Shown: positions 50,698 to 61,614 of the stretch, in pieces
Layout of the letters: the number at the start of each line of letters is the position of its first letter
Position numbering within the stretch: the stretch's first letter is position 1
Assembly (NCBI GenBank): GCA_047639675.1
Contig: JBLIOI010000007.1
Location: 9,284-73,283 of the forward strand
Direction: 5' to 3'
DNA length: 64,000 nucleotides
From: JABACD01 sp047639675
GTDB taxonomy: Bacteria > Planctomycetota > UBA1135 > GCA-002686595
Made by a program: the position numbers and the translations under genes
The notes under the pieces: generated by a model
Seen by the model: the letters and a program-made list of their open reading frames with translations, nothing else
Database searches by the model: none
Told to the model about the DNA's origin: nothing

Positions 50698-51831
50698 CTA
50701 CATATTGCCCAGTTCCGACATGATGCCGAGAAGCGGCATGAAGAGCGCTACAACTATGAATCCAACCATGGCCGAAATCACGATGAGAAGCAGCGGCTCA
50801 AGCAGTTTGAATAGGCCGTCAATCTTGCGGTCGACTTGCTTTTCGTAAGCATCGGCCACCTTGACAAGCATACGGTCCAATTCACCGGTTTCCTCGCCCA
50901 CGTCGACCATGTTGACCACCAAGTCATCGAACAGACCAGTTGCACCCATGGGACGCGCCAAGCCCTCACCTTCGCGCACGGTACGACGCACGTGCTCGAC
51001 TGCATCACGCATCACATCATTGCCCGTGGAATCACGCACGATTTCGAGAGCGTCCAGGTGCGGCACACCCGCCTGCATCAGTGTTCCGAAGGTACGCGCA
51101 AAGGCTGCGACCAAGGTGTACGAGACCAAATTACCGGCAACCGGTAAACGCAGAGCCATTTTATGCATGAAGTAACGGTAGCCACCGGGTTTCCCCATCA
51201 TCGCCACGTGTCCAAAGAATGCCAAGATCGGCACGCCAAAGACCAGGTACCAATAGTTGACCGCAACATTCGAGATGTCGAGCAGAATCTGCGTCATGCG
51301 CGGCAACTCAACATTGAACGAGGCGAAGATCTCCTCAAAGCGCGGGATGACAAAGACGATCACCGCCGACATGATGCCCACGGCAACGACGAAGATCACT
51401 GAGGGATAAATCATCGCTCCCTTGACCGTCGCACGAAACTCTGCCGCCTTTTCACGAAAGGTCGCCAAGCGGTTCAAAATCGTGTCGAGCACACCACCGG
51501 CCTCGCCAGCGCGCACCATCGAGGTGTACAGCTCGTCAAAGACTTTTTCGTGTTTGCCCATCGCCTCGGACAAGCGCGTTCCGCCGGAGACATCCTCAAC
51601 CAGGTCGCCCAAGATGTATTTGAACGGTCCGGGACGCGTCTGTCCCTCCAAAATCGAAAGCGACTTGACCACAGGAATACCCGCTTCGCTCAGAGTTGCG
51701 AGCTGCACGGTAAAATCTGTGATGAGCTGCCCCGCTACGCGTCCACGGCGTTTGCCTTGCTTCGCAGTGGCACCGCCAGCCGATTTTTGAGCTTGTGCCG
51801 GTGCGGAGGTGCGTCGAATCTTCTTTGCCAT
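50698..51831 (-). CDS. Type II secretion/type IV pilus inner-membrane platform protein (GspF/PilC)
   Basis: PilC/GspF is the inner-membrane platform that links the motor ATPases to pilin polymerisation. The 377-residue protein contains two repeats of the T2SSF domain (about residues 30-155 and 240-365) and three membrane helices (MIYPSVIFVVAVGIMSAVIVFV, NYWYLVFGVPILAFFGHVA, LLLIVISAMVGFIVVALFMPLLG). A repeat motif ALARTFGTLMQAGVPHLDALEIVRD is characteristic. The first 30 residues are basic and low complexity. It sits 10 bp after the GspE/PilB gene. Confidence 0.95.
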   Translation of the reverse strand: MAKKIRRTSAPAQAQKSAGGATAKQGKRRGRVAGQLITDFTVQLATLSEAGIPVVKSLSILEGQTRPGPFKYILGDLVEDVSGGTRLSEAMGKHEKVFDELYTSMVRAGEAGGVLDTILNRLATFREKAAEFRATVKGAMIYPSVIFVVAVGIMSAVIVFVIPRFEEIFASFNVELPRMTQILLDISNVAVNYWYLVFGVPILAFFGHVAMMGKPGGYRYFMHKMALRLPVAGNLVSYTLVAAFARTFGTLMQAGVPHLDALEIVRDSTGNDVMRDAVEHVRRTVREGEGLARPMGATGLFDDLVVNMVDVGEETGELDRMLVKVADAYEKQVDRKIDGLFKLLEPLLLIVISAMVGFIVVALFMPLLGIMSELGNM

Positions 51832-51841
51832 TGGGGGTCGC

Positions 51842-53520
51842 TTATAGAGTGGTTTCGCGCAGGACTTCTTCGATTGTCGTCAGCCCGCTCAGCACCGCTT
51901 GGATACCGCTAGACCTTAGAGTGTTCATGCCGGCGCGCAGGGCAATGTCCCGCAATTCTGTCGAAGAGTTGCCGTCGAGAATTGCCTGCCTGACTAGGTC
52001 ATCGACAATCAGAATCTCAAAGATGGCCGTGCGGCCCTTATGACCTGTGTGAAAGCAGTTTTCGCAGCCCCGGCCGAAGTAGAATGTCGCGCCACGCAGC
52101 TTCTCGGCCTCGTCTCCAAATTCGTGCAGTATCTCGTCATCGGGCTCATAGGACTCGCGGCAATCCGGGCAGATGGTGCGTACCAAGCGTTGGGCGACGA
52201 CAGCTTCTAGGGTCGCAGAGATGAGGAACGGCGCGATACCAATATCGACCAAGCGCGTCACCGTCGAGGGCGCGTCATTGGTGTGTACAGTCGAGAAGAC
52301 TGTGTGGCCCGTCAAACTCGCCTCAACTGCGACCGATGCCGTTTCCTCGTCGCGAATCTCTCCCACCAGAATTTTGTCCGGGTCCTGTCGCAGGACGGCG
52401 CGCAGGATCGATGAGTAAGTCACTCCAATGTCAGGATTGACCGGAACCTGCACGATACCTTCAATGTCATATTCGACGGGGTCCTCGGAAGTGATGATTT
52501 TCACATCCGGCTTATTGGCCTCTTGTAGCATCGCGTAAAGCGTTGTCGTCTTGCCCGAACCCGTTGGTCCCGTGACCAATACGATGCCGTGGGGCAACTC
52601 AGTCAACTGGCGCAAGACCGTCTCCTCTTCCGACTGCAATCCGAGAGCAGCAAGATCGAGATTGACCGAGCTTCGGTCCAGGATACGCATCACACAGCCT
52701 TCGCCAGAGATACCGGGAAGCGTAGCAACCCGCAAGTCCACCGAGCGTCCATCAATTACTAACTCGATGCGACCGTCTTGCGGCACACGAGTCTCCGTAA
52801 TGTCGAGGCTGCTCATGACCTTGATGCGCGAGATCAAGGGCAAAGCCAGGTGCGGTGGCGGCGCTTCCACTTCGTAGAGCGTTCCATCCACTCGATAGCG
52901 CACGCGAAACTCGTCAGGAAAGACCTCGAAATGAATATCACTGGCGCGATCCTTGATCGCGCGGTGCAAGAGCGAATTGAGCAATCGTGCAACCGGCTGA
53001 CTGGCCGCCGCGCTGGCTGGATCAGCACCCATTGCCGCCGTAGCTGCCTCAGCCATCGCGTCAGCAACACTGGTTTCCTCGCCGTAGTTCTCAAGTACCG
53101 CAGTCTTGATTGCCTCTCCCTCTGCAATGGCTCCGCGCACCTCCATCCCGGTGCTGAAGCCCAAGTCTTGTAGCACAGCAGTGTTTTGCGGGTCGCCCAA
53201 GGCAACAACCAGCACATCACCTTCGATCCGCAGTGGTAGCACCCCGAATGCGTGGGCCAGGGACGAGTCAACAAGGTCGAGAGCCGCCGGTTCAGGCGTG
53301 ACCATCGCAAGATCCACGGTTTCCATTCCCGCTTGCTCCGCAACAGCCATGATCACATCCGACTGGGTGCAAGCGCCATTCGCCACGAGGCACTGTCCGA
53401 GCAGGCCGCCGTTAGTGCGCTGTTCACGTAAAGCCTCTTGAATCTGGCCCTCGCGGACGACGCCGCGGTCCTTCAGGACTTGGCCGAGCAATCGGCGCCC
53501 CGAACTTGAAGCGGCTGAAC

Positions 53521-53524
<4 letters not shown>
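51842..53524 (-). CDS. GspE/PilB-type assembly ATPase, copy 1
   Basis: A 560-residue hexameric ATPase that drives pilin addition or pseudopilus growth. It has the N-terminal MshEN-type domain (ILGQVLKDRGVVREGQIQEAL-like start), Walker A (LVTGPTGSGKTTTLYAML), the Asp box (IITSEDPVEYDIEGIVQVPVN), Walker B (PDKILVGEIRDEETASVAVEAS) and the His box (TVFSTVHTNDAPSTVTRL). The C-terminal zinc tetracysteine, CPDC...CENC, is present. It overlaps the pilT gene by 4 nt and lies in the same transcript. The second, similar ATPase 1 kb away suggests division of labour or two secretion systems. Confidence 0.95.
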
Positions 53525-54570
<1,046 letters not shown>

Positions 54571-54664
54571 CGGAAAGTCTTCTGCTTGGAGTCTATAGAG
54601 ATCGACCCGCTCGGTCCCTGAGAGATCAGTTGCGGGAAAATTGAATTGAAGTGAAGCCCTGGAG

Positions 54665-56344
54665 TCATTCGAGCTCGAGGGTTGAGTGCGCGGATTTCTC
54701 TTCGCGACAAACGCGCAAGATCTCCGTCACGGTCGTTGAGCCACGGATCACCTTGCGTGCACCGTCCTCAATCAGCGGGCGCAGCTGACCAGAACTCAAG
54801 GCCGCCCGGCGGATCGCATCAAGAGGCTCCGCCCGGAAGGTCATGTCGCGCAGCGCAGGGTCCATTTCGAGCAGCTCGAACAGCGCAATTCGCCCGTGGT
54901 AACCAACGCCTTCACAGACTCTACAACCACGGTTGCGCTTGAACATTTGCCCAGCCATGTTGCGTGGATCGAGCCCGATCGCTCTCAGTTCTTCTTCGTG
55001 GGGCTCGTAATCCTCGGCGCACTCCGAGCACAGTCGCCGAACCAATCGCTGGGCGATCACAAATTGCACGGCCGCCGACACCAAGAAGGGTTTGACCCCT
55101 AGGTCCTGCAAGCGAGTCAATGCGCTGGGCGCGTCGTTCGTGTGCACCGTCGAGAACACCAGGTGTCCAGTCAAAGCGGCTTGGATAGCGATATTTGCGG
55201 TTTCAAGGTCGCGAATCTCACCCACGAGGATGACGTTCGGTGCACAACGCAGCATGGCCTTCAATATCCGCGAGAAGGTCACGCCAATGCGCGCGTTGAC
55301 TTGCACCTGATTGATCCCAGCCAAGTGGTACTCGACGGGATCCTCGGCAGTGATGATCTTGACATCGGGACGATTCAACTCCGAGAGCGCTGCGTAGAGC
55401 GTCGTCGTCTTACCAGAACCCGTCGGGCCCGTAACCAAGCAGATCCCGTTGGGTCGCTTGATGACGCGACGGAACCATTTGTAGTCCTCATCATCAAAGC
55501 CCAACTCGCGCAGTCCAATCAAACTCGCGCCGCGGTCGAGCAAACGCATGACCATCGCTTCGCCGTGATTAGACGGCAAGATCGAGGCACGCACGTCGAT
55601 CTCACGCCCTTCGATTGTGATTCCAATGCGACCGTCCTGGGGCTTGCGCTTCTCCGAGATGTCCATCTGCGCCATGATCTTCAAGCGCGAGATCAAGGGA
55701 GCGTGCAAGTGCTCGGGATGTTCGGCCACGTTACGTAGCATGCCATCCACCCGAAAACGTACGCGTACCCGGCCGTGGCCTGGTTCGATGTGAATATCAC
55801 TCGCTCGTTCCTTCAGCGCATCTTGAAACATGCGCGTGACGAGCCGCACAATCGGCGCGTCGTCTTCATCGCCAGTGGAACCACCCAGGCTGCTGGCAAC
55901 CGCATCTTCAGCGCTGTCTCCGTAGAACTTTCGAATCGCCCGTCGCAGGGCGCCCGGTGCCGCCAAGGCACATGCAATCTCGGAGCCGGTTGAGAAGGAC
56001 AACTGATCTGCGATCATGCGCTTGAACGGATCATCGATCGCGATGATCAACTTACCATTGCGTTCGACCACCGGCAGCAAACCCTGGTCGGTTGCGATCT
56101 CCGCAGGCACCTTCTCCAAAATTTCGTCCGAGATACGCAGGCCAGCCTTGGCCAGGTCAACGAAGGGCATGCCCTCAACCTTGGCTTGAGCGCGAGCGAC
56201 GATCATCTCGTCCGCAAAGCCCAGCTTGACAAGCGCCGGCCCCAAGGCCAGATCGCCGTTGCGGGCTAGGGCGTGAGCCTCCTTAATCTGACCCTCTGTG
56301 ATCTCGCGCGTAGCGAGCAGTTGGTCCTCCAGGGAACGTGTCAC
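54665..56344 (-). CDS. GspE/PilB-type assembly ATPase, copy 2
   Basis: About 559 residues from GTG 56344 (VTRSLEDQLLATREITEGQ), chosen because the MshEN-like domain begins there; the frame is open to 56437 without homology. All ATPase motifs are present: Walker A LVTGPTGSGKTTTLYAALSE, Asp box IITAEDPVEYHLAGINQVQV, Walker B PNVILVGEIRDLETANIAIQAA, His box LVFSTVHTNDAPSALTRLQD and the zinc site C-S-E-C...C-R-V-C. It is clearly a paralogue of the copy 1 protein at 51842-53524 but differs in the N-terminal half. It is the first gene of the pilus operon and has the divergent terminator at 56444 on its 5' side. Confidence 0.93.
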   Translation of the reverse strand: MTRSLEDQLLATREITEGQIKEAHALARNGDLALGPALVKLGFADEMIVARAQAKVEGMPFVDLAKAGLRISDEILEKVPAEIATDQGLLPVVERNGKLIIAIDDPFKRMIADQLSFSTGSEIACALAAPGALRRAIRKFYGDSAEDAVASSLGGSTGDEDDAPIVRLVTRMFQDALKERASDIHIEPGHGRVRVRFRVDGMLRNVAEHPEHLHAPLISRLKIMAQMDISEKRKPQDGRIGITIEGREIDVRASILPSNHGEAMVMRLLDRGASLIGLRELGFDDEDYKWFRRVIKRPNGICLVTGPTGSGKTTTLYAALSELNRPDVKIITAEDPVEYHLAGINQVQVNARIGVTFSRILKAMLRCAPNVILVGEIRDLETANIAIQAALTGHLVFSTVHTNDAPSALTRLQDLGVKPFLVSAAVQFVIAQRLVRRLCSECAEDYEPHEEELRAIGLDPRNMAGQMFKRNRGCRVCEGVGYHGRIALFELLEMDPALRDMTFRAEPLDAIRRAALSSGQLRPLIEDGARKVIRGSTTVTEILRVCREEKSAHSTLELE

Positions 56345-56443
56345 AGGCGAATCGAGGTTTGAGGCAGCATGGATTGGGAGAAGGGAGGCAGGAGGATAGC
56401 CTCTACCTGCGCAAGGTGCCACGGCTACGCATCTCACACAAAA

Positions 56444-56474
56444 AGAGCTGGCCGGGAAATTCCCGGCCAGCTCT
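56444..56474 (-). terminator. Intrinsic terminator of the DUF1573 gene
   Basis: A 14-bp perfect stem AGAGCTGGCCGGGA / TCCCGGCCAGCTCT with loop ATT is followed on the minus strand by CTTTTTGTG. It lies 34 bp past the stop of the DUF1573 gene. It separates that gene from the pilus operon. Confidence 0.9.
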
Positions 56475-56508
56475 CATTTCTAGTTAGAGCCCAAAGGCTC
56501 TTGACGCC

Positions 56509-58011
56509 CTACTTCTTGGAAGGACCGCCGCGGCAGACGCCCGTGATGACCAGGCTGATCTCGGGCTTGTCCTCGTGGGCCAGCTCGATTACGAGCGTGC
56601 CTCGGAAGGAACCAGTGGCATTATCAGGCATGCCTTCGAGACGCAATTCGATCTCCACAGCATTCTTGCCCTCCACCGGACGGATCGTCGGGGTAAAACG
56701 GTCGGCGTATTCCCACTCGCGGTAGGTCGTCTCTCCGCCGGGGTTGGCAGCCGGATCCTGCAGACCGACGATTTTCACCACCGGTACGCTGTCGGCGAAT
56801 GAGAAGTCAGGGTCATGGCTTTCGATGGTCACCGTACGCGTAGCCACTTGGCCGGGACGCACGAGGCCCATTGAAAGGTAAGGCGGGTTGAAGGAGAAAG
56901 GACCAACGACTTGAGCGCTCAAGGTGATCGTCGCCTGGTACTTCGATGCGGCGCCGTCGACGGTCACATCAGAGCCGGGAATCTCTTCATCACCCGTCAG
57001 GCTGATAGCACGGGCCAAGTTACCTTCGATCAGGTCCGGGCCGAGGGAAACGGAAAGTTCCCAGCGCGCAGCGCGGCCTTCGCTATCGGGATTGATCGGA
57101 ACCAGGTCAGCGACCGTTCCTTGGGGAAGACTCTGCTCGACCATACTCAGGCCAACCGGAGTTCCTTTGGAAGTCGAGATGACTGCCTTCTTCTCAACGA
57201 CGTCGCCAACCGAAATCTGACCGAAGTTCAGGAAGCGCGGTGCGATGTTGAAGAAGGGGTCGATGTCAGCTTCAAGACCGAGCTGGATGGTTCCGCGCGG
57301 GTCGTTGGAGAAGACGTTGACGCGTGTGGTCTGGTGACCGGACTTGTTCTTTGTGTGCAGCTTCGCGGGGAAGTGAACTCGGCGTCCCGGCGGAATCGGA
57401 TCGCCGAAGGTGTAGTCAACCACTACGCCCGTCTCGTCTTCCCACTGAACAGCAGCGACCGTGCAACCACAAGTGGGCTTGACCTGCTTGATGATCAAGT
57501 CCTCGGTACCGTCGTTGCTCAACTCGAATGTGTGCTCGGCAACCGTGCCTTGCATAACGCGGCCGAATTTGTGGTTCTCTTCGCCAATGCGGTAGACCAG
57601 GCGCGGGCCTTGTCCATCACCAAGCGGCGGGTTATTGATCGCGCCGGTCGGGGCTTCATCGTGCTCGCCGGGGGCGTGGTCGTGACCAGCGTGGTCATCG
57701 ACAGCCTTGACGACGTCAAGCTTCTCGCCAGCGGGGGCTTGCTTGATGTCATTACTGGCCTTCTCAAGCTCCTCGTTCATCTCGTGGACGTTGGTCAACG
57801 CCCCTTCATCACCGCCATGGGCGTGATCATCGCCATCAGCATGGTCGTGACCTGCGTGGTCATGAGCTGCATCATCGTCATGCCCTGCATCGGATGTGTT
57901 GGCGGACTCGGTAGAAGTCCCTGTGCCGGCTGAATCGCCAGAGCAACCTGCGGCGAAAAGCGCGATAGGCGCGGCGAGGAACAGGGTACTTAGAAGCTTG
58001 GTGTTGGACAT
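56509..58011 (-). CDS. DUF1573-containing lipoprotein with a His/Asp-rich N-terminal region
   Basis: A 500-residue exported lipoprotein (signal MSNTKLLSTLFLAAPIALFAAGC). Residues 38-75 and about 105-120 are a His/Asp/Gly repeat (HDHAGHDHADGDDHAHGG, DDHAGHDHAPGEHDEA) of the kind that binds Zn, Ni, Cu or other metals. From about residue 140 the chain has DUF1573-type Ig-like domains, with the family motif H-T-F-E-L-x-N-x-G-x-x-x-L-x-I-x-x-V-x-P-T-C-G-C-T (the CGC near residue 190), and further Ig-like domains to the end. It is widespread in Bacteroidetes and planctomycetes; function is unknown. Metal trapping at the cell surface is an inference from the His run. Confidence 0.85.
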   Translation of the reverse strand: MSNTKLLSTLFLAAPIALFAAGCSGDSAGTGTSTESANTSDAGHDDDAAHDHAGHDHADGDDHAHGGDEGALTNVHEMNEELEKASNDIKQAPAGEKLDVVKAVDDHAGHDHAPGEHDEAPTGAINNPPLGDGQGPRLVYRIGEENHKFGRVMQGTVAEHTFELSNDGTEDLIIKQVKPTCGCTVAAVQWEDETGVVVDYTFGDPIPPGRRVHFPAKLHTKNKSGHQTTRVNVFSNDPRGTIQLGLEADIDPFFNIAPRFLNFGQISVGDVVEKKAVISTSKGTPVGLSMVEQSLPQGTVADLVPINPDSEGRAARWELSVSLGPDLIEGNLARAISLTGDEEIPGSDVTVDGAASKYQATITLSAQVVGPFSFNPPYLSMGLVRPGQVATRTVTIESHDPDFSFADSVPVVKIVGLQDPAANPGGETTYREWEYADRFTPTIRPVEGKNAVEIELRLEGMPDNATGSFRGTLVIELAHEDKPEISLVITGVCRGGPSKK

Positions 58012-58347
58012 CGGATTCTGCTGAGCGGTCTTGAGGACTCGTAATGAGTGAAAGATGTTGATACTCCCCCTGGGAGGGACTTGGGTGCCGCGGAGGACGA
58101 GTATCGTTCTCGTACACTGGCCTTACGTTGACGGATTTCTCTCGACTAGAAGAGATTCCATCTTTTTGTGCTCCTCACAGTAAATCCGCTATGCACGGCG
58201 CGGTCTTGTGAGAAGTGGAAGGAAGATTTTGGAGAGTGTAAGCGGAAGTTACCTGAGCCGTCGAGTCCAGGCTCCACAAGGATGTAATCCTTGCGCGTTA
58301 ATTCACGTGAGGGGGGTTCCTTCGAGTCGGTTACTATCGCCTCCGAT
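58012..58347. other. Divergent promoter region
   Basis: This 336-bp gap separates the DUF1573 gene and the lipoprotein gene. It has a small hairpin CTCCC-CCTG-GGGAG-like near 58066-58080, but no promoter pair I would trust. No gene is recognised. Confidence 0.4.
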
Positions 58348-58998
58348 ATGAAGCCAAGCTCCCATCTCATTCCCATTATCGTGCTCGTGAGCCACATCTC
58401 CATGAGTTGTGTCTCCGCTCCGACGGCCCAGGAAATCCTAGATACTGGCTTCAGGACCCCTGAAATGACCTTTCGGACGCTCCAGGTCGGTGTTGCCTCG
58501 GAATTACCTCGACTCGAATACAGCTGCTTGTCGAGTCGTTTACGCGCCGAGGGCTTGGACGGCCGGACTTCACTCTCACAGTTCGCCTACCGCGAGCTAC
58601 GCGACCAGGTGCTTTCGAAGCGCATGGAGTTTTGGCTAGGCATCCCCGACGCAGAAATTATCGAAACCGTGCCTCTCGACGAAGGACGGGTCTTGTTGCG
58701 AGCGGAATCCCACGGACATGAAATTGAGCTCGAGATGGTGCGCGAAGACTTTTGGCAGATCTGGGCGAGCGATGAGAAGCTAGCCGATGAGCCGCTGCCC
58801 TTGGGATCCTTTCCGAGCTGGGTTGAAATCTACCAAGTCGAGAAGGAGCCACCGATGGTCGCTGGAGGCGCCAGATTGCCCGCCGACCTGGCGGGTCAAG
58901 ACCTCGAAGCGCTCAATCGACAACTCACCGAATTCCGCATCGCGCGCGAGTGGAAAATCGACCGCATTATCGGCCTCGAAGCGGTGCTCGAGAACTAG
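58348..58998 (+). CDS. Lipoprotein of unknown function
   Basis: A 216-residue protein starting at ATG 58348 with a signal of lipoprotein type (MKPSSHLIPIIVLVSHISMSC, Cys21); the frame open upstream of it has no similar signal. The mature part is acidic, with a helix-beta pattern (EMTFRTLQVGVASELPRLEYSC, SLSQFAYRELRDQVLSKRMEFW) and a region rich in charged residues up to LEAVLEN. No domain is recognised. It ends two bases before the next start and is likely co-transcribed with the methyltransferase gene. Confidence 0.6.
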   Translation: MKPSSHLIPIIVLVSHISMSCVSAPTAQEILDTGFRTPEMTFRTLQVGVASELPRLEYSCLSSRLRAEGLDGRTSLSQFAYRELRDQVLSKRMEFWLGIPDAEIIETVPLDEGRVLLRAESHGHEIELEMVREDFWQIWASDEKLADEPLPLGSFPSWVEIYQVEKEPPMVAGGARLPADLAGQDLEALNRQLTEFRIAREWKIDRIIGLEAVLEN

Positions 58999-59000
58999 AT

Positions 59001-59873
59001 ATGGGCGCAAGCCTTGCGCAGCTCCTCGCCAGTCGCAGTCTCGTCTTGGATGGAGGTATGGGGTCGACGCTCATCGCGCGCGGCCTTGGCAACCCGACTA
59101 GCTCCATGCTTTGGAATGTGGAGCGAAGCGAAGCCATCGCTTCCGTTCACGAGGGCTTCCTGCGAGCTGGAAGCCATGTGATCCAAACCAATAGCTTTGG
59201 CGGAAACGCTGTTGCCTTGGCACGCAGCGGATTGGGAGAACGCTGCCGCGAGCTCAACTTGGCTGCGGCGCACATTGCGCGCGACGTCACGCAAGAGGTA
59301 GGTAGTGGTTTAGTCGCCGGCAACATCGGTCCGACAGGTTTGTTTCATGGGAAGCAAGAGGATCCGGACCTGTGCGTGCTCGACGGCGTGTTTGCTCTGC
59401 AAGTCCAGGCGCTCTTGGACGGCGGGGTTGACTACTTCGCGCTAGAGACTTTCTCCGATACGCGCGAGGTTCAGGCGGTACTCGCCGCCGTGAGGGCTCT
59501 TAGCGAATTGCCAATCACGGTTTGCTTGACCTTCGACCGCGCAGCAGACGGCTTCGAGACACTCAGCGGTGAGAGACTTGAAGACGCGCTTTCGATTCTA
59601 GCCAAAGAGAACCTCGCAGCGCTCGGCGTCAACTGTTCCGTTGGTAGCGCAATGATGATCGAAGCCGCGCCAGTGATTCTCGAGGCAAGCGACCTGCCGA
59701 GTATTTTCAAGCCCAATGCAGGCCTACCCGAAATTGAGAACAAGCTCCCCTCTTACGGGCAAAGCGCGGCAGAGTTCGCAACGGACATGGTGGAACTCAA
59801 GAGCTTAGGTGCGGCTGCGATCGGCGGTTGTTGTGGCTGCGATGCTCGCTTCATCGCTGCCTTGACGACCTAG
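59001..59873 (+). CDS. Homocysteine S-methyltransferase-like protein
   Basis: A 290-residue zinc enzyme of the S-methyl transferase family (like MmuM or the Hcy domain of MetH). The barrel start SLVLDGGMGSTLIARGL, the block HVIQTNSFGGNAVAL and the zinc ligands Cys in LGVNCSVG and the later GGCCGC are all visible. It would move a methyl group from S-methylmethionine, betaine or a similar donor to homocysteine to make methionine. The donor cannot be told. ATG 59001 is chosen over the open frame to 58950, because the latter would overlap the lipoprotein. Its TAG overlaps the convergent stop in a CTAG. Confidence 0.9.
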   Translation: MGASLAQLLASRSLVLDGGMGSTLIARGLGNPTSSMLWNVERSEAIASVHEGFLRAGSHVIQTNSFGGNAVALARSGLGERCRELNLAAAHIARDVTQEVGSGLVAGNIGPTGLFHGKQEDPDLCVLDGVFALQVQALLDGGVDYFALETFSDTREVQAVLAAVRALSELPITVCLTFDRAADGFETLSGERLEDALSILAKENLAALGVNCSVGSAMMIEAAPVILEASDLPSIFKPNAGLPEIENKLPSYGQSAAEFATDMVELKSLGAAAIGGCCGCDARFIAALTT

Positions 59874-61525
59874 AACCATTCCATCCGAATAGCGGGGCTT
59901 GCAGCCAGCCGCCCGGATACGCCCCCATCGATAACGATCCATTGGGCGAAGAACTCTGTTCCGAGGAGCCCCACATTCTCCGGCATAGGCAAGACGAGCG
60001 AACCCCATCCCTCTCCCGGGCCCACGCCATGGAGCGCTGGGACCACGCGCATTCGACGGCCAAGCGTTGAGGGATAAAGCAGCGCGCCCTGCTGCAAAAC
60101 TCCACCGGGTACAGCGCTAGAATTTATCAGTAAGATAGCTGCCGCTCCGCCCAGCCCGCGATCAATGGCAACGGTCATCGTTCCGCCACCGACCTTCAAG
60201 GCTTCGATGGCGATGATCTGGGGTTCGACTCCAGCACTTCCCGGTGTACCTTCACCGAACACTTCGGGAACATGAAGCGAATCCGCGAACTGCGACGGTC
60301 GGTCGAAGGGCGGCAGAGCCTTCGCAACTCTCGGGTCCGTCATGGGCCGACCTAAGAAAGCGACAAGTGAACGCCGTAAATCGACGCTCAAGTTTAGGTC
60401 GGTGATCGCGAAGTGCTTGTTGGGCGCATCGAAATCGCCGCCTCGATTGTAGAACTCGATGACGTCTTCGAGACTGTCGAGCCCACCGTTGTGCATGTAG
60501 GGCGCGCGCAACTCAACATTGCGCATGGATGGCGTTCGGAACTTGCCTGCGTCTGCGGGATTTCCAGTCACATCAAAACGCCCCATGTCATCCACATGCG
60601 GACGAACCCCAATGTAGTGAAAGCGTTCGTCAGTGAAGCGCTCCGGTCCGATGCCGGAGTTGTGGCAATTGCCACAACCTCCAGTGTCCGGGTCGAGGAA
60701 GGCCAGGAGCCCCTGTTGCTCTTGCCCAGTCAGAATTAGGTCCACCGGTGCTCCCGCCAGAACTAGATCCCAAGGGGTCTGATTGGGAACCAACGTCCGC
60801 TCATAACTCGCGATGGCCATCGCGATGCGACCAGCGTCGATCTCCCCGGTGCCAAAAGCCTCAAGGAATAGATCCGGATAAGTTCGGTTCGCAATCCAAT
60901 TTTCCAGCTCAGTCGGAATGACGTCAGAAAGTGCGAGTACCTCAGCGTTAGAAATTCGAGCGATGACATCGGTCCACGTACGGCCTAGATGCCCCATCTC
61001 AACATCGCTAACAGGCGGAGCAAGCACCTGGCTTTCGAGGGCGGCGCCGCTCTTCAGAATCACTTGACCGCTAACCGGATCCACCAAAACTTCACCGGCG
61101 CGACCATCCCAAAAAAGCTGACTCGAGTAGCCCGTTCCAATCGCGGACTGCGCCTTGCGCCCAGTCACCTGCGCGTGGAAACCAAAGGTAGGATCCTTCA
61201 CATAGTGACCATCGTCAACGTGAAGAGGCACGCCTTCCGAACCGCGAACATCATCTGCGGTGCCAAAGATCTTGTCCGGACCGGGATGAATCGAGAAAGG
61301 CGAGGACAGGGAGCGCGGATCCGCGCCACCTGTTTCCGGCATGTGACAGGTTCCACAGGACACCGTGCCCGTCGAGGACAATTGCTCATCCCAAAAGAGC
61401 GCCTTGCCCAAGTTGGCTTTCGCCACTGTGAGCGGATTGCCCGCGGGCGCTATCGGATCCGAGAGCTGAGCGCTAGCGGATGCAACCAGTACGCAGGTCG
61501 CGAGGAGAGTCAGAAAAACTTTCAC
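59870..61525 (-). CDS. Second di-haem cytochrome c peroxidase, with extra C-terminal domain
   Basis: A 551-residue exported protein (signal MKVFLTLLATCVLVASASA). The first c-haem site is CGTCH (TVSCGTCHMPETGGADPRS) and the second CGNCH (GGCGNCHNSGIGPERFTDERFH), as in the CcpA/MauG family. The N-terminal domain also has a long insertion (SIHPGPDKIFGTADDVRGSEG) between the haems. Unlike the copy at 15762, it carries a C-terminal beta-domain of about 120 residues (IIAIEALKVGGGTMTVAIDRGLGGAAAILLINSS). It is not next to a thioredoxin gene. Its stop codon shares CTAG with the converging methyltransferase gene. Confidence 0.9.
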   Translation of the reverse strand: MKVFLTLLATCVLVASASAQLSDPIAPAGNPLTVAKANLGKALFWDEQLSSTGTVSCGTCHMPETGGADPRSLSSPFSIHPGPDKIFGTADDVRGSEGVPLHVDDGHYVKDPTFGFHAQVTGRKAQSAIGTGYSSQLFWDGRAGEVLVDPVSGQVILKSGAALESQVLAPPVSDVEMGHLGRTWTDVIARISNAEVLALSDVIPTELENWIANRTYPDLFLEAFGTGEIDAGRIAMAIASYERTLVPNQTPWDLVLAGAPVDLILTGQEQQGLLAFLDPDTGGCGNCHNSGIGPERFTDERFHYIGVRPHVDDMGRFDVTGNPADAGKFRTPSMRNVELRAPYMHNGGLDSLEDVIEFYNRGGDFDAPNKHFAITDLNLSVDLRRSLVAFLGRPMTDPRVAKALPPFDRPSQFADSLHVPEVFGEGTPGSAGVEPQIIAIEALKVGGGTMTVAIDRGLGGAAAILLINSSAVPGGVLQQGALLYPSTLGRRMRVVPALHGVGPGEGWGSLVLPMPENVGLLGTEFFAQWIVIDGGVSGRLAASPAIRMEWF

Positions 61526-61614
61526 GGTGATTGGGGGCGCGCTGAAGGCGGTGCAGCGAGCTACCAGTTTAGCGTATCACGAGATTAGAGATCGGGCCTG
61601 CAAAGAGCAGTAAG

